From JACMLD01 sp039915085 (GTDB lineage Bacteria > Bacteroidota > Bacteroidia > Chitinophagales > Chitinophagaceae): 44,403 nucleotides of DNA. The position numbers and the translations under genes are program-made. Of the stretch, positions 8,503 to 17,275 are shown piece after piece (position 1 is the first letter of the stretch; each line of letters starts with the position of its first letter). The notes below the pieces were generated by a model, which saw nothing but the letters and a program-made list of their open reading frames with translations, ran no database searches and was not told the DNA's origin. Where the stretch lies: positions 1-44,403 of the forward strand of contig JBDSOC010000019.1 in the NCBI GenBank assembly GCA_039915085.1. Reading direction: 5' to 3'.

Positions 8503-8910
8503 CTATTTGTCTTTATTCACACCTGCCAGTAAAGATTTCATCTTTACCAGTTCGGCGGCGGAAGTTTTGTCATTTTTAAGAAGCGCCATCATTAAGCTGC
8601 TGGCAGAACCGTTGTACATAGAATCTACAAAACGTCCCAGCAAATTTCCTTTAACCTTGTCTTCTGCAATGCAAGCAGTATAAATATGTTTCATGTTCGT
8701 TTCATCCCGCTCAAGCATTTCTTTTTCTTTCATTACCTGCATAAGTTTTAAGGTAGAAGTATATTGTACTATTGCTTTCTGCTCATTTAATTTATCATGC
8801 ACAAAGCGTACTGTGGAAGGACCATACTGCCACAAAACCTGCAACACATCCAGCTCTGTTTTTGTTGGTACAATTTGATTACCGCTGTTTCCGGCCTTTG
8901 GTGATTTCAT
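8503..8910 (-). CDS. BlaI/MecI/CopY family transcriptional repressor
   Basis: The 135 residues carry the family winged helix-turn-helix: 'PTKTELDVLQVLWQYGPSTV' at 15-34, then 'VQYTSTLKLMQVMKEKEML', with a C-terminal helical dimerisation part. These repressors bind a palindromic operator in their own promoter and are inactivated after the partner M56 protease is activated. The gene is first in the blaI-M56-repeat protein operon, which supports autoregulation of all three. A short palindrome just upstream is a candidate operator. Family-level confidence is high; the signal is unknown. Confidence 0.95.
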   Translation of the reverse strand: MKSPKAGNSGNQIVPTKTELDVLQVLWQYGPSTVRFVHDKLNEQKAIVQYTSTLKLMQVMKEKEMLERDETNMKHIYTACIAEDKVKGNLLGRFVDSMYNGSASSLMMALLKNDKTSAAELVKMKSLLAGVNKDK

Positions 8911-8915
8911 AAAAT

Positions 8916-8945
8916 GAAGGTATGCATTAAAAACGTACGTTACAA
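8916..8945 (-). promoter_or_regulatory. Candidate promoter/operator of the BlaI operon
   Basis: A perfect 10-base palindrome, aacgtacgtt (8932-8941), lies 22 bases upstream of the repressor start. On the minus strand it sits between a TTG (8943-8945) and TACCTTC (8916-8922), a weak match to the -33/-7 pair with 20-base spacing. That is where a BlaI-type repressor would block transcription. The -7 box is very close to the ATG, so the promoter call is weak; the palindrome is the firmer observation. Confidence 0.35.
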
Positions 8946-9122
8946 CACTCAGGTCGCTTTTTTATTTTTTTAACAATTGCCAATGCCTCCCCACATTTAC
9001 CTGCCGGGATCTGGGCATCTATGAGATGCCGCACGCAAATACGGCTTATAATCTAATGCTACTGGCATTTTAAAATAGCAATATCATTTGATAAGCGTTA
9101 TTTTGTCCCGCAATATTTATTT

Positions 9123-9485
9123 ATGGGGAATAAGATAATTATTTATGATGACGACAAGGATATACTGCTGGTAACCGCAATTATCCTGGAACGAACTGGA
9201 TACGAGGTTACCTGCCGGGAAGATTGCCGTCATTTAGATGAAGACCTGGAAACATTTCGTCCACAGGTAATTCTAATGGATAACTGGATGCCGGACATGA
9301 CTGGCGTAAAAGCAATACAGCACATAAAATCACAGGTAGCTTTCAGTCATATACCCATCATCTTTTTCAGCGCCAACAGTAATGTGGAAGAGCTGGCTAA
9401 AGAGGCGGGTGCAGATGAGTTATTGAAAAAACCTTTTGATATGGCTTCACTGCAACAGATGTTAGCCAGGCTGCTGAAATCTTAA
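9123..9485 (+). CDS. Single-domain response regulator (REC)
   Basis: The 120 residues form only a receiver domain. The acidic pocket is D9-D11 ('IIYDDD'), the phospho-acceptor is D53 in 'LMDNWMPDMTG', and the switch lysine is K103 in 'LKKPFDM'. There is no output domain, so it probably relays phosphate or binds a partner in the style of CheY. It converges on the CheB gene with a 4-base overlap of the two 3' ends and faces a two-kinase operon, its likely source of phosphate. Confidence 0.93.
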   Translation: MGNKIIIYDDDKDILLVTAIILERTGYEVTCREDCRHLDEDLETFRPQVILMDNWMPDMTGVKAIQHIKSQVAFSHIPIIFFSANSNVEELAKEAGADELLKKPFDMASLQQMLARLLKS

Positions 9486-10060
9486 AGCGTATTTAGTAAA
9501 GCAGCAATGCCGGTCGCCGGCAAAATTTCATCTACCGGTGATAATAGGATAGCCTGCCTGGGCATATAATCTACCAGCGCTTCGGCAGGATCCTGTACAA
9601 TATTTCGTCCGCCACAGTTTTTTACATCCGTCATGGCAAGGGCGCCATCTGCATTTGCGCCGGATAATAATACAGCAATGCAATTTTTTTTATAGATACG
9701 TGCCGCACTTTTAAAACTTACGTCTATACTTGGCCGGCAGTAATAGACCTTTTCCGAGGCATCCAGTGACAGGGTACCATCTTCCTCCAGTAATACATGG
9801 TAATCCGGCGGCGCAAGGTATATCCAGCCGGGGAGTAAACGATCTTTCTCATCTGCTTCTTTAATTTGTAAAGATGTTTTGGCTGCAAGCAGTTCTGTAA
9901 GCGCGTTATCTGTATTGATACTGCGGTGTATAACAATAAGTATTGGAATGCTGAAATCTTTATTGAGTTTTGGCAATAAGGCAAGCAACGCATCAAGGCT
10001 GCCGGAAGAGCCGCCAATAACAATAAGCCTCCTGGTAGTAATCACCTGTTCTTCCGCCAT
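9482..10060 (-). CDS. CheB-type methylesterase domain protein
   Basis: The 192 residues correspond to the catalytic domain of CheB without the usual N-terminal receiver. The triad is visible: S18 in IGGSSGS, H45 in 'VIHRS' and D139 in 'LSGANADGA'. CheB hydrolyses glutamyl methyl esters on chemoreceptors. No receptor, CheA or CheW gene is nearby, so the substrate is probably not a classic chemoreceptor. Its start overlaps the end of the CheR gene by 19 bases, showing tight translational coupling. Fusions or pairs of CheB/CheR with hybrid kinases are widespread in Bacteroidota. Confidence 0.93.
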   Translation of the reverse strand: MAEEQVITTRRLIVIGGSSGSLDALLALLPKLNKDFSIPILIVIHRSINTDNALTELLAAKTSLQIKEADEKDRLLPGWIYLAPPDYHVLLEEDGTLSLDASEKVYYCRPSIDVSFKSAARIYKKNCIAVLLSGANADGALAMTDVKNCGGRNIVQDPAEALVDYMPRQAILLSPVDEILPATGIAALLNTL

Positions 10061-10854
10061 ATTTTTTCTTTATTTCCTGCTTGTTTATAATGTGCCGCAA
10101 TTACAGAAAACCGGAGTGATTCTTTATTTCCCAATGCCAGGAAACCCAGAGAATCCAAACTTTTATCGAATAACTGTAACACCCTTCCCTGCAATTCCCT
10201 GTCAAAATAGATCAATGTGTTACGGCAGACGATTAATTGAAATTCATTAAATGATGCATCAGACACCAGGTTATGGGTTGAAAAAATCATTCTTTCCGCG
10301 AGCAAAGGATCAAATTTTGCACTATTGTAATTAGCTGTATAATAACTGGAAAAATCTGCAGGCCCGCCACACCTGATGTAATTTTCAGAATTCTGCCGCA
10401 TACTGCCGGCAGAAAAAATACCTGTCTTTGCTTTTTCCAGTACGGCATGGTTAATGTCTGTTGCATACAAAATTGATTTTTGCAGCAACCCGGCTTCCTT
10501 CAATAATATAGCCATGGAATAAACTTCTTCACCGGTTGAACAGCCCGCATGCCAGATACGGATAAAGGGATACGTAGCAAGCACCGGTAATATTTGTTCA
10601 CGCAGGGCCCTGTAAAATCCTGCATCCCTGAACATCTCCGTTACGTTTACAGTAATTTCTTCCACGAAATACATAAACCATCCAGGTTCATTTATCAGCC
10701 GGTTTTGCATATCTGCAAATGATGTATGCCTGCCTTTCACATAAAAAGAATCTATTCTGCGCTGCATAGAGGCCCCGGAATAACGGGTGAAATCATATCC
10801 ATAACGTTCGGCCACAGACGCGAGTAATTCTCCTATTTGTTCCGGAGATATCAT
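10042..10854 (-). CDS. CheR-type protein-glutamate O-methyltransferase
   Basis: The 270-residue protein has the CheR N-terminal helical domain, then 'ITVNVTEMFRD' (the TNLTxFFR-type motif). The S-adenosylmethionine site is IWHAGCSTGEEVYSMA near residue 100, followed by 'ATDIN' and 'VCRNTLIYFD'. It should methylate glutamates on a signalling protein. It is translationally coupled on both sides: 4 bases overlap the receiver gene before it, and its end overlaps CheB. The TPR region found on some CheR fusions is absent. Confidence 0.95.
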   Translation of the reverse strand: MISPEQIGELLASVAERYGYDFTRYSGASMQRRIDSFYVKGRHTSFADMQNRLINEPGWFMYFVEEITVNVTEMFRDAGFYRALREQILPVLATYPFIRIWHAGCSTGEEVYSMAILLKEAGLLQKSILYATDINHAVLEKAKTGIFSAGSMRQNSENYIRCGGPADFSSYYTANYNSAKFDPLLAERMIFSTHNLVSDASFNEFQLIVCRNTLIYFDRELQGRVLQLFDKSLDSLGFLALGNKESLRFSVIAAHYKQAGNKEKIWRKNR

Positions 10855-11243
10855 CCCTTTTGCTTTAACGGTCCATGCAGCACCTGCAATAGTTTGTCAA
10901 TATCAACAGGTTTGGATATATATGCATCTGCTCCTGCCGCCAGGCATCTTTCTTTATCCCCCATCATAGCCTGTGCGGTAACAGCAATCAGTCTTACATG
11001 ATTTAATGAAGACGTTTCCCTTGCCAGTTCTATCAATTCATAACCATCCATTCCTGGCATCATCATATCTACCAGCGCTGCGCTGATATCATTTTGCTGC
11101 TGCATGATTTCCAGGGCCTGCAATCCGCTTACTGCCGTTATGCAGGAATAGCCCTTTGAAGTGAGTACTGCTTTGAGTGCAAAAATATTGCGGTCATCGT
11201 CATCTATAATCAGTATTTTTTTTAACTGCTGGCTCATGTGCAT
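10851..11243 (-). CDS. Single-domain response regulator (REC)
   Basis: The 130 residues form a lone receiver: acidic pocket D14-D17, phospho-acceptor D59 in ALVDMMMPGMDGYE, T89 and switch lysine K111 in 'ISKPVD'. It closely resembles the third receiver of the hybrid kinase encoded immediately upstream ('DDDVRNIF' versus 'DDDDRNIF', 'KPVDMDQL' versus 'KPVDIDKL'), suggesting duplication. The start overlaps the kinase stop by one base (TAATG) and the end overlaps cheR by four. A second ATG two codons downstream is possible. Confidence 0.94.
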   Translation of the reverse strand: MHMSQQLKKILIIDDDDRNIFALKAVLTSKGYSCITAVSGLQALEIMQQQNDISAALVDMMMPGMDGYELIELARETSSLNHVRLIAVTAQAMMGDKERCLAAGADAYISKPVDIDKLLQVLHGPLKQKG

Positions 11244-14200
11244 TAATAACTTTTTTCATATAACCATATCCGTAACAATGATACCAGCTGGTCCATATCA
11301 ACCGGCTTTGAAATATAATCAGAAGCCCCGGCGGAAATACATTTTTCCCGGTCGCCACTCATCGCTTTAGCTGTAACCGCAATGATCGGTATCTTTTTAT
11401 ACAGCGGATTTTTTCTGATGGCCCGGATGCTTGTATAACCATCCATCTCCGGCATCATCATGTCCATCAGCACCACGTCTATTTTATCTGACTGAATCAG
11501 CTGTAATGCTTCCTTTCCGTCCATAGCCGGTATAACCTGCATCTGGTATTTTTCGAGTGTCTTTGTCATCGAAAAGATATTGCGCACATCATCATCAGCA
11601 AGCAACACCTTTTTACCCTTCAGTACATTTTCCTCCAGTATAAATTTTTCAAAACCCTGTGCAATCTTTTTATTTTGCTGCTCCTGTACAAGATGGAGAA
11701 ATAAAGAAACCTCGTCCAGTATACGTTTGTATGAATGGGCGGTCTTCAGCACAATAGCATCTGCAAATTGTTTTATTTTAAATTCTTCGGGCTGCGAGAG
11801 GCTTTTGCCTGTAAACAGGATAATTGGCAAGTCTTCAAGACCTTCATGGTTCCTGATCTTTTCCAGCAACTGACCCTGGTTTTTATCCACAATACTCATA
11901 TCAAGTATTACACAATCCACCTCCTTTTTATACAATGATTGTATGCTATCCTCCACAGACTGGTAAACAGCGGCGGAAACGTTGTAGGTTGCCAGGTAAT
12001 ACGCCAGCGCTTTTGCGTGCTTTTCATTTTCTTCAATAATAAGCACTTTCTTATCTTTTTTGCTCAAAACAAATTCAAGCTTTTCAAAGATGGTGTTCAG
12101 TTTTTCAAAAGCAACCGGTTTGTTGATAAAATCTACGGCCCCTTTCAGCAGGCTTTCCCTTTTCACTTCAAAGGACGACATGATATGTACTGGTATATGC
12201 CTGGTGTGTACATTATTCTTTAATACATCCATTACTTCCCAACCGTTTTTTACAGGAAGCCGGATATCCAGCAGTATCCCCAGCGGAAGATACTGTGTTG
12301 CCATTTCGATGCCTTTATCACCCCTTACAGCCACTACTCCCTTATATCCCTTTTGCCTAGAATAATCAAGCAATGCGGCCGCGAACTGTGTATCATCTTC
12401 AATAATCAGGATTATTTTATCGCCAGGTAAAATATTATTGCGATCATCAGCAATCTCGCCAGGAATAACAGACGTGTTGTAGTTATTCGTATCAGCAGCC
12501 AATTCTGCATCCAACTGTTCTTCTAATATGTCCGTTGTTTGTGCGATGGCCTCTTTTCCCCGGATAAATGTATTGCTATAACCACGATCCACCGGTATAC
12601 AACAAACGAATTCACTTCCCTCACCTGGTTTACTGCTAAGCGTAATCTCTCCACCAAGCAATTTGGCCAGTTCCCTGCTGATTGACAACCCCAGGCCGGT
12701 ACCACCATATTTGCGGCGGGTAGAGCCGTCTTCCTGCTGAAATGCTTCAAAAATAAGTTCCTGTTTTTCACTGCTGATACCAATACCCGAATCTTTTACA
12801 ATAAAACATATAAAACCCGGCCTGTCTGCCGGGCAACTCACTGAAAGATGAATATAACCTTCAGCAGTAAACTTAAATGCATTTGAAAGCAAATTTTTAA
12901 GTATTTGCTCAAGCCGCATACTGTCTGTTTGTATTATCAAAGGCACTTCTGCCCCTGTGGTAACTTTCCATTGTAACTTTTTTTCTTTTGCAAGCGGGGC
13001 AAACAGTTCATGCGTGCCGGTTGTGATTGTACTGATCTGTACGGGCAGATATTCAATGGTCATCTTGCCTGATTCAATCTTGGAAAGATCGAGTATTTCA
13101 TCAATCAGTTGCAGCAATCCATTACCAGATCCCTGGATCACCTGTGCATACTGCACCTGCTCTTTTGTAAGGTTCTGTTCATTGTTTTCAGCCATCAGTC
13201 TTGACAGCAGCAGGATAGAATTTAACGGCGTCCTTAATTCATGTGACATGTTAGCAAGAAATTCCGACTTGTATTTTGTTGATAGTGTCAGGTCGGCGGC
13301 CTTCTTTTCTATCTCTTTATTTTTTTGAAGTATAAGCTGGTTTCGCTGTTCAAGCGAGATAGATTTTTCTTCCAGCAGCTTATTTGTTTGCTGCAGTTCT
13401 TCAGACTGTACTTTTAGTTCTTCTTCAGAGGTTTGCAGTTGCTGGGCCTGTGCTTCCAGTTCGCTGTTAACCTGTTCCATTTCCGATTGCTGCGACATCA
13501 GTTCTTCAGTCTGTGATTGCGTTTCTTCCAGCAACTCCTGTACGCGCTGCCTGTTTTGCACAGTATTAATGGCTACGCCAATAGTACCTGAAATATTTGT
13601 AAAAAATTCCAGTTCGCGATCCGTATACGTATGAAGGGCACCCAATTCAATAATTCCTTTTACTTTATTTTCAAACAGCAGGGGAAACACAATAATATTG
13701 ACTGGCTTTACAGTGCCCGATGCAAAACTGATAGTAAAATCCTCATCACGGATGTCTTTTATCAGTATGGGTTTCTTTGTTACTGCACACTGTCCAACCA
13801 GGCCTTCGCCTGCTCTCAGTTGTCTTTTTATTTGACCGTTTACCAGGGCATAGCCATCTTCAAGTACCAGCAGTTCTTCGTTTTCCCGGATGTACAAAGC
13901 ACCCACCTGGCTATTGCTATAGGCTGCCGTAAAAGCCATAATTTTTTGTGATATTGTTGGCAGATTGTCATCACCAATGATTGTTTCATTTAAACCGGCA
14001 ATACCAGACTGCAACCATTCTTTATCTGCAAGGGTATTAAAAGATTGTTCAAGCGAGGCCGTCATTTTATTAAGCGCCGCTGCAATGCTGCCGAGATCAT
14101 CTGTTTCACTGTCATGCACGCGTACGCTGTAATCGCCCGCTGAAATTTTTTCTGACATCCCCTGTATAATGCTGATGCGGCGGCTGATGGCAGCATCTTT

Positions 14201-14851
14201 CATAATCAGTTCTTCCTGTAGTTTAAATCTCTCTGTAACATCCCTGTTTGTTCTAACATAAAAAAGTATGGTAATTATAATGGCCAGCAGGGCTGCAATT
14301 GTAATTAATACAGGGGTGATGGAAGTAAACCGGTTTAGTTTGTCAGTCCGCTGCTTTAACAACATGTTTTCCTGGCCAACCATTTGTTTTATCATCAGTC
14401 TTACGCTGTCCATAAAAGCCCGTCCAACCTCCATGTCCACGGTATTTACAATGGCAGTTTGCTTTTTTTTATCAATCAGATCCTGTAATTTCCAGAAACG
14501 TTTTGTGATTAGTTCATCGAGTTTGTCTGCGTTTTTTTGCTGTTCGGGGTTATCAGTGGTAAGTTTTTTTATTTCACCTATCAGTAGTTTCGTGTTTTCA
14601 TAAGAACCATAATAAGGCGCCAGGTATTCCTCCTTGCCCGTAATGAGAAAACCGCGCTGGCCGGTTTCTGCGTCTTTCATTACGGATATGGTCTCCTCAA
14701 GTTTTTGTGCCACGGCATTGGTATGATTAACCAGCGCCGCACTTGTAAAAAGGTTGTTGATGCTTATTAAGGAAGCCGCAGAACTTAGTATAAGTATCAG
14801 CAGGGAAGCGCCAAATCCGATTAACAGGTTTCGCTTTAACGAAAGTTTCAT
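11243..14851 (-). CDS. Hybrid sensor histidine kinase: CHASE3-HAMP-GAF-HisKA-HATPase-REC-REC-REC
   Basis: The 1202-residue inner-membrane kinase has TM1 at about 9-30 and a periplasmic CHASE3 domain at 38-170 ('DAETGQRGFLITGKEEYLAPY'-type motif at 60-80). TM2 is at 178-199, HAMP at 200-275 and GAF at 290-430. A long Gln/Glu-rich coiled coil spans 435-525. HisKA carries H537 in FLANMSHELRTPL and the ATPase has N657 and D687. Three receivers follow, with acceptors D862, D984 and D1130. REC2 is degenerate: its acidic pocket is E940/E941 and it lacks the usual K-P, reading VLKTA at K1036. The ligand is unknown. It is co-transcribed with the other kinase upstream and with REC, CheR and CheB downstream. 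Confidence 0.95.
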   Translation of the reverse strand: MKLSLKRNLLIGFGASLLILILSSAASLISINNLFTSAALVNHTNAVAQKLEETISVMKDAETGQRGFLITGKEEYLAPYYGSYENTKLLIGEIKKLTTDNPEQQKNADKLDELITKRFWKLQDLIDKKKQTAIVNTVDMEVGRAFMDSVRLMIKQMVGQENMLLKQRTDKLNRFTSITPVLITIAALLAIIITILFYVRTNRDVTERFKLQEELIMKDAAISRRISIIQGMSEKISAGDYSVRVHDSETDDLGSIAAALNKMTASLEQSFNTLADKEWLQSGIAGLNETIIGDDNLPTISQKIMAFTAAYSNSQVGALYIRENEELLVLEDGYALVNGQIKRQLRAGEGLVGQCAVTKKPILIKDIRDEDFTISFASGTVKPVNIIVFPLLFENKVKGIIELGALHTYTDRELEFFTNISGTIGVAINTVQNRQRVQELLEETQSQTEELMSQQSEMEQVNSELEAQAQQLQTSEEELKVQSEELQQTNKLLEEKSISLEQRNQLILQKNKEIEKKAADLTLSTKYKSEFLANMSHELRTPLNSILLLSRLMAENNEQNLTKEQVQYAQVIQGSGNGLLQLIDEILDLSKIESGKMTIEYLPVQISTITTGTHELFAPLAKEKKLQWKVTTGAEVPLIIQTDSMRLEQILKNLLSNAFKFTAEGYIHLSVSCPADRPGFICFIVKDSGIGISSEKQELIFEAFQQEDGSTRRKYGGTGLGLSISRELAKLLGGEITLSSKPGEGSEFVCCIPVDRGYSNTFIRGKEAIAQTTDILEEQLDAELAADTNNYNTSVIPGEIADDRNNILPGDKIILIIEDDTQFAAALLDYSRQKGYKGVVAVRGDKGIEMATQYLPLGILLDIRLPVKNGWEVMDVLKNNVHTRHIPVHIMSSFEVKRESLLKGAVDFINKPVAFEKLNTIFEKLEFVLSKKDKKVLIIEENEKHAKALAYYLATYNVSAAVYQSVEDSIQSLYKKEVDCVILDMSIVDKNQGQLLEKIRNHEGLEDLPIILFTGKSLSQPEEFKIKQFADAIVLKTAHSYKRILDEVSLFLHLVQEQQNKKIAQGFEKFILEENVLKGKKVLLADDDVRNIFSMTKTLEKYQMQVIPAMDGKEALQLIQSDKIDVVLMDMMMPEMDGYTSIRAIRKNPLYKKIPIIAVTAKAMSGDREKCISAGASDYISKPVDMDQLVSLLRIWLYEKSY

Positions 14852-14883
14852 CAGTATAAGTTTTACTACGGCTAAAAATTAAA

Positions 14884-16344
14884 TTATGGTGTTATGGGTA
14901 ATTTGAAATAAAACTGGGATCCTTCACCTGGTTCGCTAATCACACCAAAATCTGCATTATGTCTTTTTAATATTTCTGAACAGATATAAAGTCCGATGCC
15001 CAGGCCCGATGCATGAAGCGACGCCTCTGACACCCGGTAAAACTTCCCAAAAATATATTCCTGGTTCTCTTTGGATATGCCAATTCCCCAATCTTTCACA
15101 GAAAAATATAATTCATTATCAGGCGTAATGAGTGTACTTACTTCTATCTCTTTGCTTTTGGGAGAATATTTTATAGCATTGCTGATAAAATTGATGATCA
15201 CCTGCTCAAGCCGCAATGCGTTGCCCTGTATGCTGGCACCGGCTGTCCCTTTTCTATTTATTATAACGCCGGGATATATCTGCCTCAGCATTTCCAGTGT
15301 TGAAGAAAGTAATTGTTTAAAATCAACTGGCTGCAATTCAAATTTTAATTTCCCGTTTTCAATTTTTGAAATATCAAGCAGGTCATTGATAAGATCATCC
15401 AGTTTATTGACCTGCACCAGTGTACGGTCCACAAAATTTTTTGTCTGCTCATCCGTTTTCACCATTTTATCCAGCAATTGCACGTATGCCTTAATGCTGG
15501 TTAGCGGCGTCTTGAGTTCATGACTGGCAATGCTCAGAAACTCATCTTTTCTCCTGGCAACCTGTTTCTGTTCTTCGATATCCGTAAAAGTTCCCACCCA
15601 TTTAACCGGTATATTGTTTTCTTTTACCGGCACAACCCTTAAGAGATTACACTTGAATTCACTGGTATTTAATTTTGCGATCCGCAATTCAATATCCAGT
15701 GGCTCACCAGACAAAAGCATTTTTTCCCATTCGCCCGCAATGCAGGGATCATCAGGATGTACTACAGGGAAATTGGAAACAGCATCTGAATATTCATACC
15801 AGTGTCCATTCACAAAATCAATATTGCCCGAGGCAGTTGCTGTAAAAGCTACTTGTGGAATAGAACCCAGGATACCGTTTAGCTCCTGGGCCTTCTCCTG
15901 TATCTGTTGCTGCGCTTTTTTTCGAAATTCTATTTCAGACTGCAGCTTATCCTGGGCAAGAACAAGTTCCCTGTTCTGCTCGTAAAGGCGGTGAAAAGTT
16001 TTTACTTTAAGCAGCAATATATCCGTGTCAATAGGCTTTACTATGTAATCGATGGCACCGGAAGAATATCCCTTTGTAATAAATTTCTTATCTGTATTAA
16101 CTGCTGACAAAAATATTAAAGGAATATCACTGGTATTTTTATTACCTGACAGCAATTCGGCTACTTCAAAACCATCCATGCCAGGCATTTGTACATCAAG
16201 TATAATAAGCGAATAATTATTTTTGAGGGTTTTTTTCAGCGCTTCTTCACCGCTTGTGGCAGTATCTACAGAAAAGGAATGCAGCTCCAGTATCGATTTG
16301 AGCGAAAAAATGTTTTCTGGCCTGTCGTCAACAATAAGGATCAT
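14884..16344 (-). CDS. REC-PAS-histidine kinase (soluble hybrid)
   Basis: The start at MILIVDDRPEN places the receiver at the very N-terminus, as usual; 23 more upstream residues are possible but unlike the domain. In 486 residues it carries a receiver (acceptor D50, K103) and a coiled linker. A PAS domain spans about 155-255, with 'WVGTFTDIEEQK' closing it. HisKA follows with H275 in SIASHELKTPL, then HATPase with N389 and D418 ('VKDWGIGIS'). No membrane segment is present, so it is cytoplasmic. The receiver probably takes input from another kinase, placing this protein in a relay with the hybrid kinase 32 bases downstream. It is first in the operon. Confidence 0.93.
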   Translation of the reverse strand: MILIVDDRPENIFSLKSILELHSFSVDTATSGEEALKKTLKNNYSLIILDVQMPGMDGFEVAELLSGNKNTSDIPLIFLSAVNTDKKFITKGYSSGAIDYIVKPIDTDILLLKVKTFHRLYEQNRELVLAQDKLQSEIEFRKKAQQQIQEKAQELNGILGSIPQVAFTATASGNIDFVNGHWYEYSDAVSNFPVVHPDDPCIAGEWEKMLLSGEPLDIELRIAKLNTSEFKCNLLRVVPVKENNIPVKWVGTFTDIEEQKQVARRKDEFLSIASHELKTPLTSIKAYVQLLDKMVKTDEQTKNFVDRTLVQVNKLDDLINDLLDISKIENGKLKFELQPVDFKQLLSSTLEMLRQIYPGVIINRKGTAGASIQGNALRLEQVIINFISNAIKYSPKSKEIEVSTLITPDNELYFSVKDWGIGISKENQEYIFGKFYRVSEASLHASGLGIGLYICSEILKRHNADFGVISEPGEGSQFYFKLPITP

Positions 16345-16430
16345 AGCTGGCGGTAGGTTAAAACTTGCTAAAAATTTATTTAAGTAATTTACGCTGGCGC
16401 GATAAAGATACAAACTTGATCAATCAAATG

Positions 16431-16438
16431 TATATTTG
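16431..16438 (+). promoter_or_regulatory. Candidate -7 promoter box for ridA
   Basis: TATATTTG is a perfect TAnnTTTG match in the divergent region between the kinase operon and the RidA gene, 78 bases before the RidA start. No convincing -33 partner is visible. Confidence 0.4.
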
Positions 16439-16516
16439 CCCCAACCATGTTGTGCTGTGTTTTAAAGCACACGTAATAGCCCTTCCCCCGGCAGTATAAT
16501 TAAAGCGATTTCATAT

Positions 16517-16906
16517 ATGGAACAAAAACAAAATTTTAACACCCCCAAAGTGCTGCGTACCAACCTGGCATTTCCGCAGGCTGTTGTGGCAGGCAATTTT
16601 ATTTTTATTTCCGGCACTGTGGGTATTGATACGGCAACAGGAAGCATGATAAGCAGTAATTATGAAGAACAAGCAGTACAGGCATTTAAAAATATCAGAA
16701 CAATTCTGGAAGAAGCTGGCAGCAGCCTGGAGAAAATTGTAAAGACCACCATTTTTATGGTGGCCGGGCAAGACAATGATTTTAAAGTAATTAATAAAGT
16801 TTACAGTGATTTTTTTCCTGACAATCCGCCTGCGCGGAGTGCACCACAGGTAATGCCATTTCCCGGAGGCGTTTTAATTTCAGTAGAATGCATTGCGCTT
16901 GTATAA
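16517..16906 (+). CDS. RidA family enamine/imine deaminase
   Basis: The 129 residues match the YjgF/YER057c/UK114 family over full length. Landmarks are 'VAGNFIFISGTVGID' near residue 24, 'QAFKNIRTILEEAGSSLE' at 55-72, R107 in PPARSAPQV (the substrate-carboxylate-binding arginine) and E124 in 'ISVECIAL'. RidA proteins hydrolyse reactive 2-aminoacrylate-type enamines released by PLP enzymes and act as trimers in the cytoplasm. The key Arg and Glu are both present, so it should be active. It appears to be monocistronic. Confidence 0.95.
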   Translation: MEQKQNFNTPKVLRTNLAFPQAVVAGNFIFISGTVGIDTATGSMISSNYEEQAVQAFKNIRTILEEAGSSLEKIVKTTIFMVAGQDNDFKVINKVYSDFFPDNPPARSAPQVMPFPGGVLISVECIALV

Positions 16907-17275
16907 AATTCATTACCTGCCTAAATTACGAGCAGGGAAAAGTTGTTTATCTCTCTAACGCACCCGAACCAACAGTTCCTTTTCCGCAAGCTATAAAAGT
17001 ACTTGGGTTACATTGTATATGCGTGGAAATACTGGCCTGCAGAATGGATCTTTAATGAAAAATGGTATTAAAGCCATCTTCCTAAAATCGCCACGGTTGA
17101 AATTCAATTGGGTTACTCCCAGGTAATTTTACATCCCTGGAGCATATACTTAATCGCTTTACTGTGCAACAAACCCGCTTTACAAAGAGGTTTACTACCC
17201 TCCGGCGGATATTGCTTGCCAGTTATTCAACAATCAATGACTTTTACAGTACTCATCATATATAATAACAAAAAC
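16907..17275. other. Intergenic region, no gene supported
   Basis: This 369-base stretch holds only short frames with stops. A 50-codon run continues past the RidA stop in another frame but has no start or family resemblance. No hairpin terminator after ridA and no repeat stands out. It may contain decayed coding sequence. Confidence 0.45.

Noticed and set aside
17108..17275. Longer start for the exported unknown protein
   Set aside because: It would bury the clear signal-peptide-like segment more than 50 residues inside the protein.
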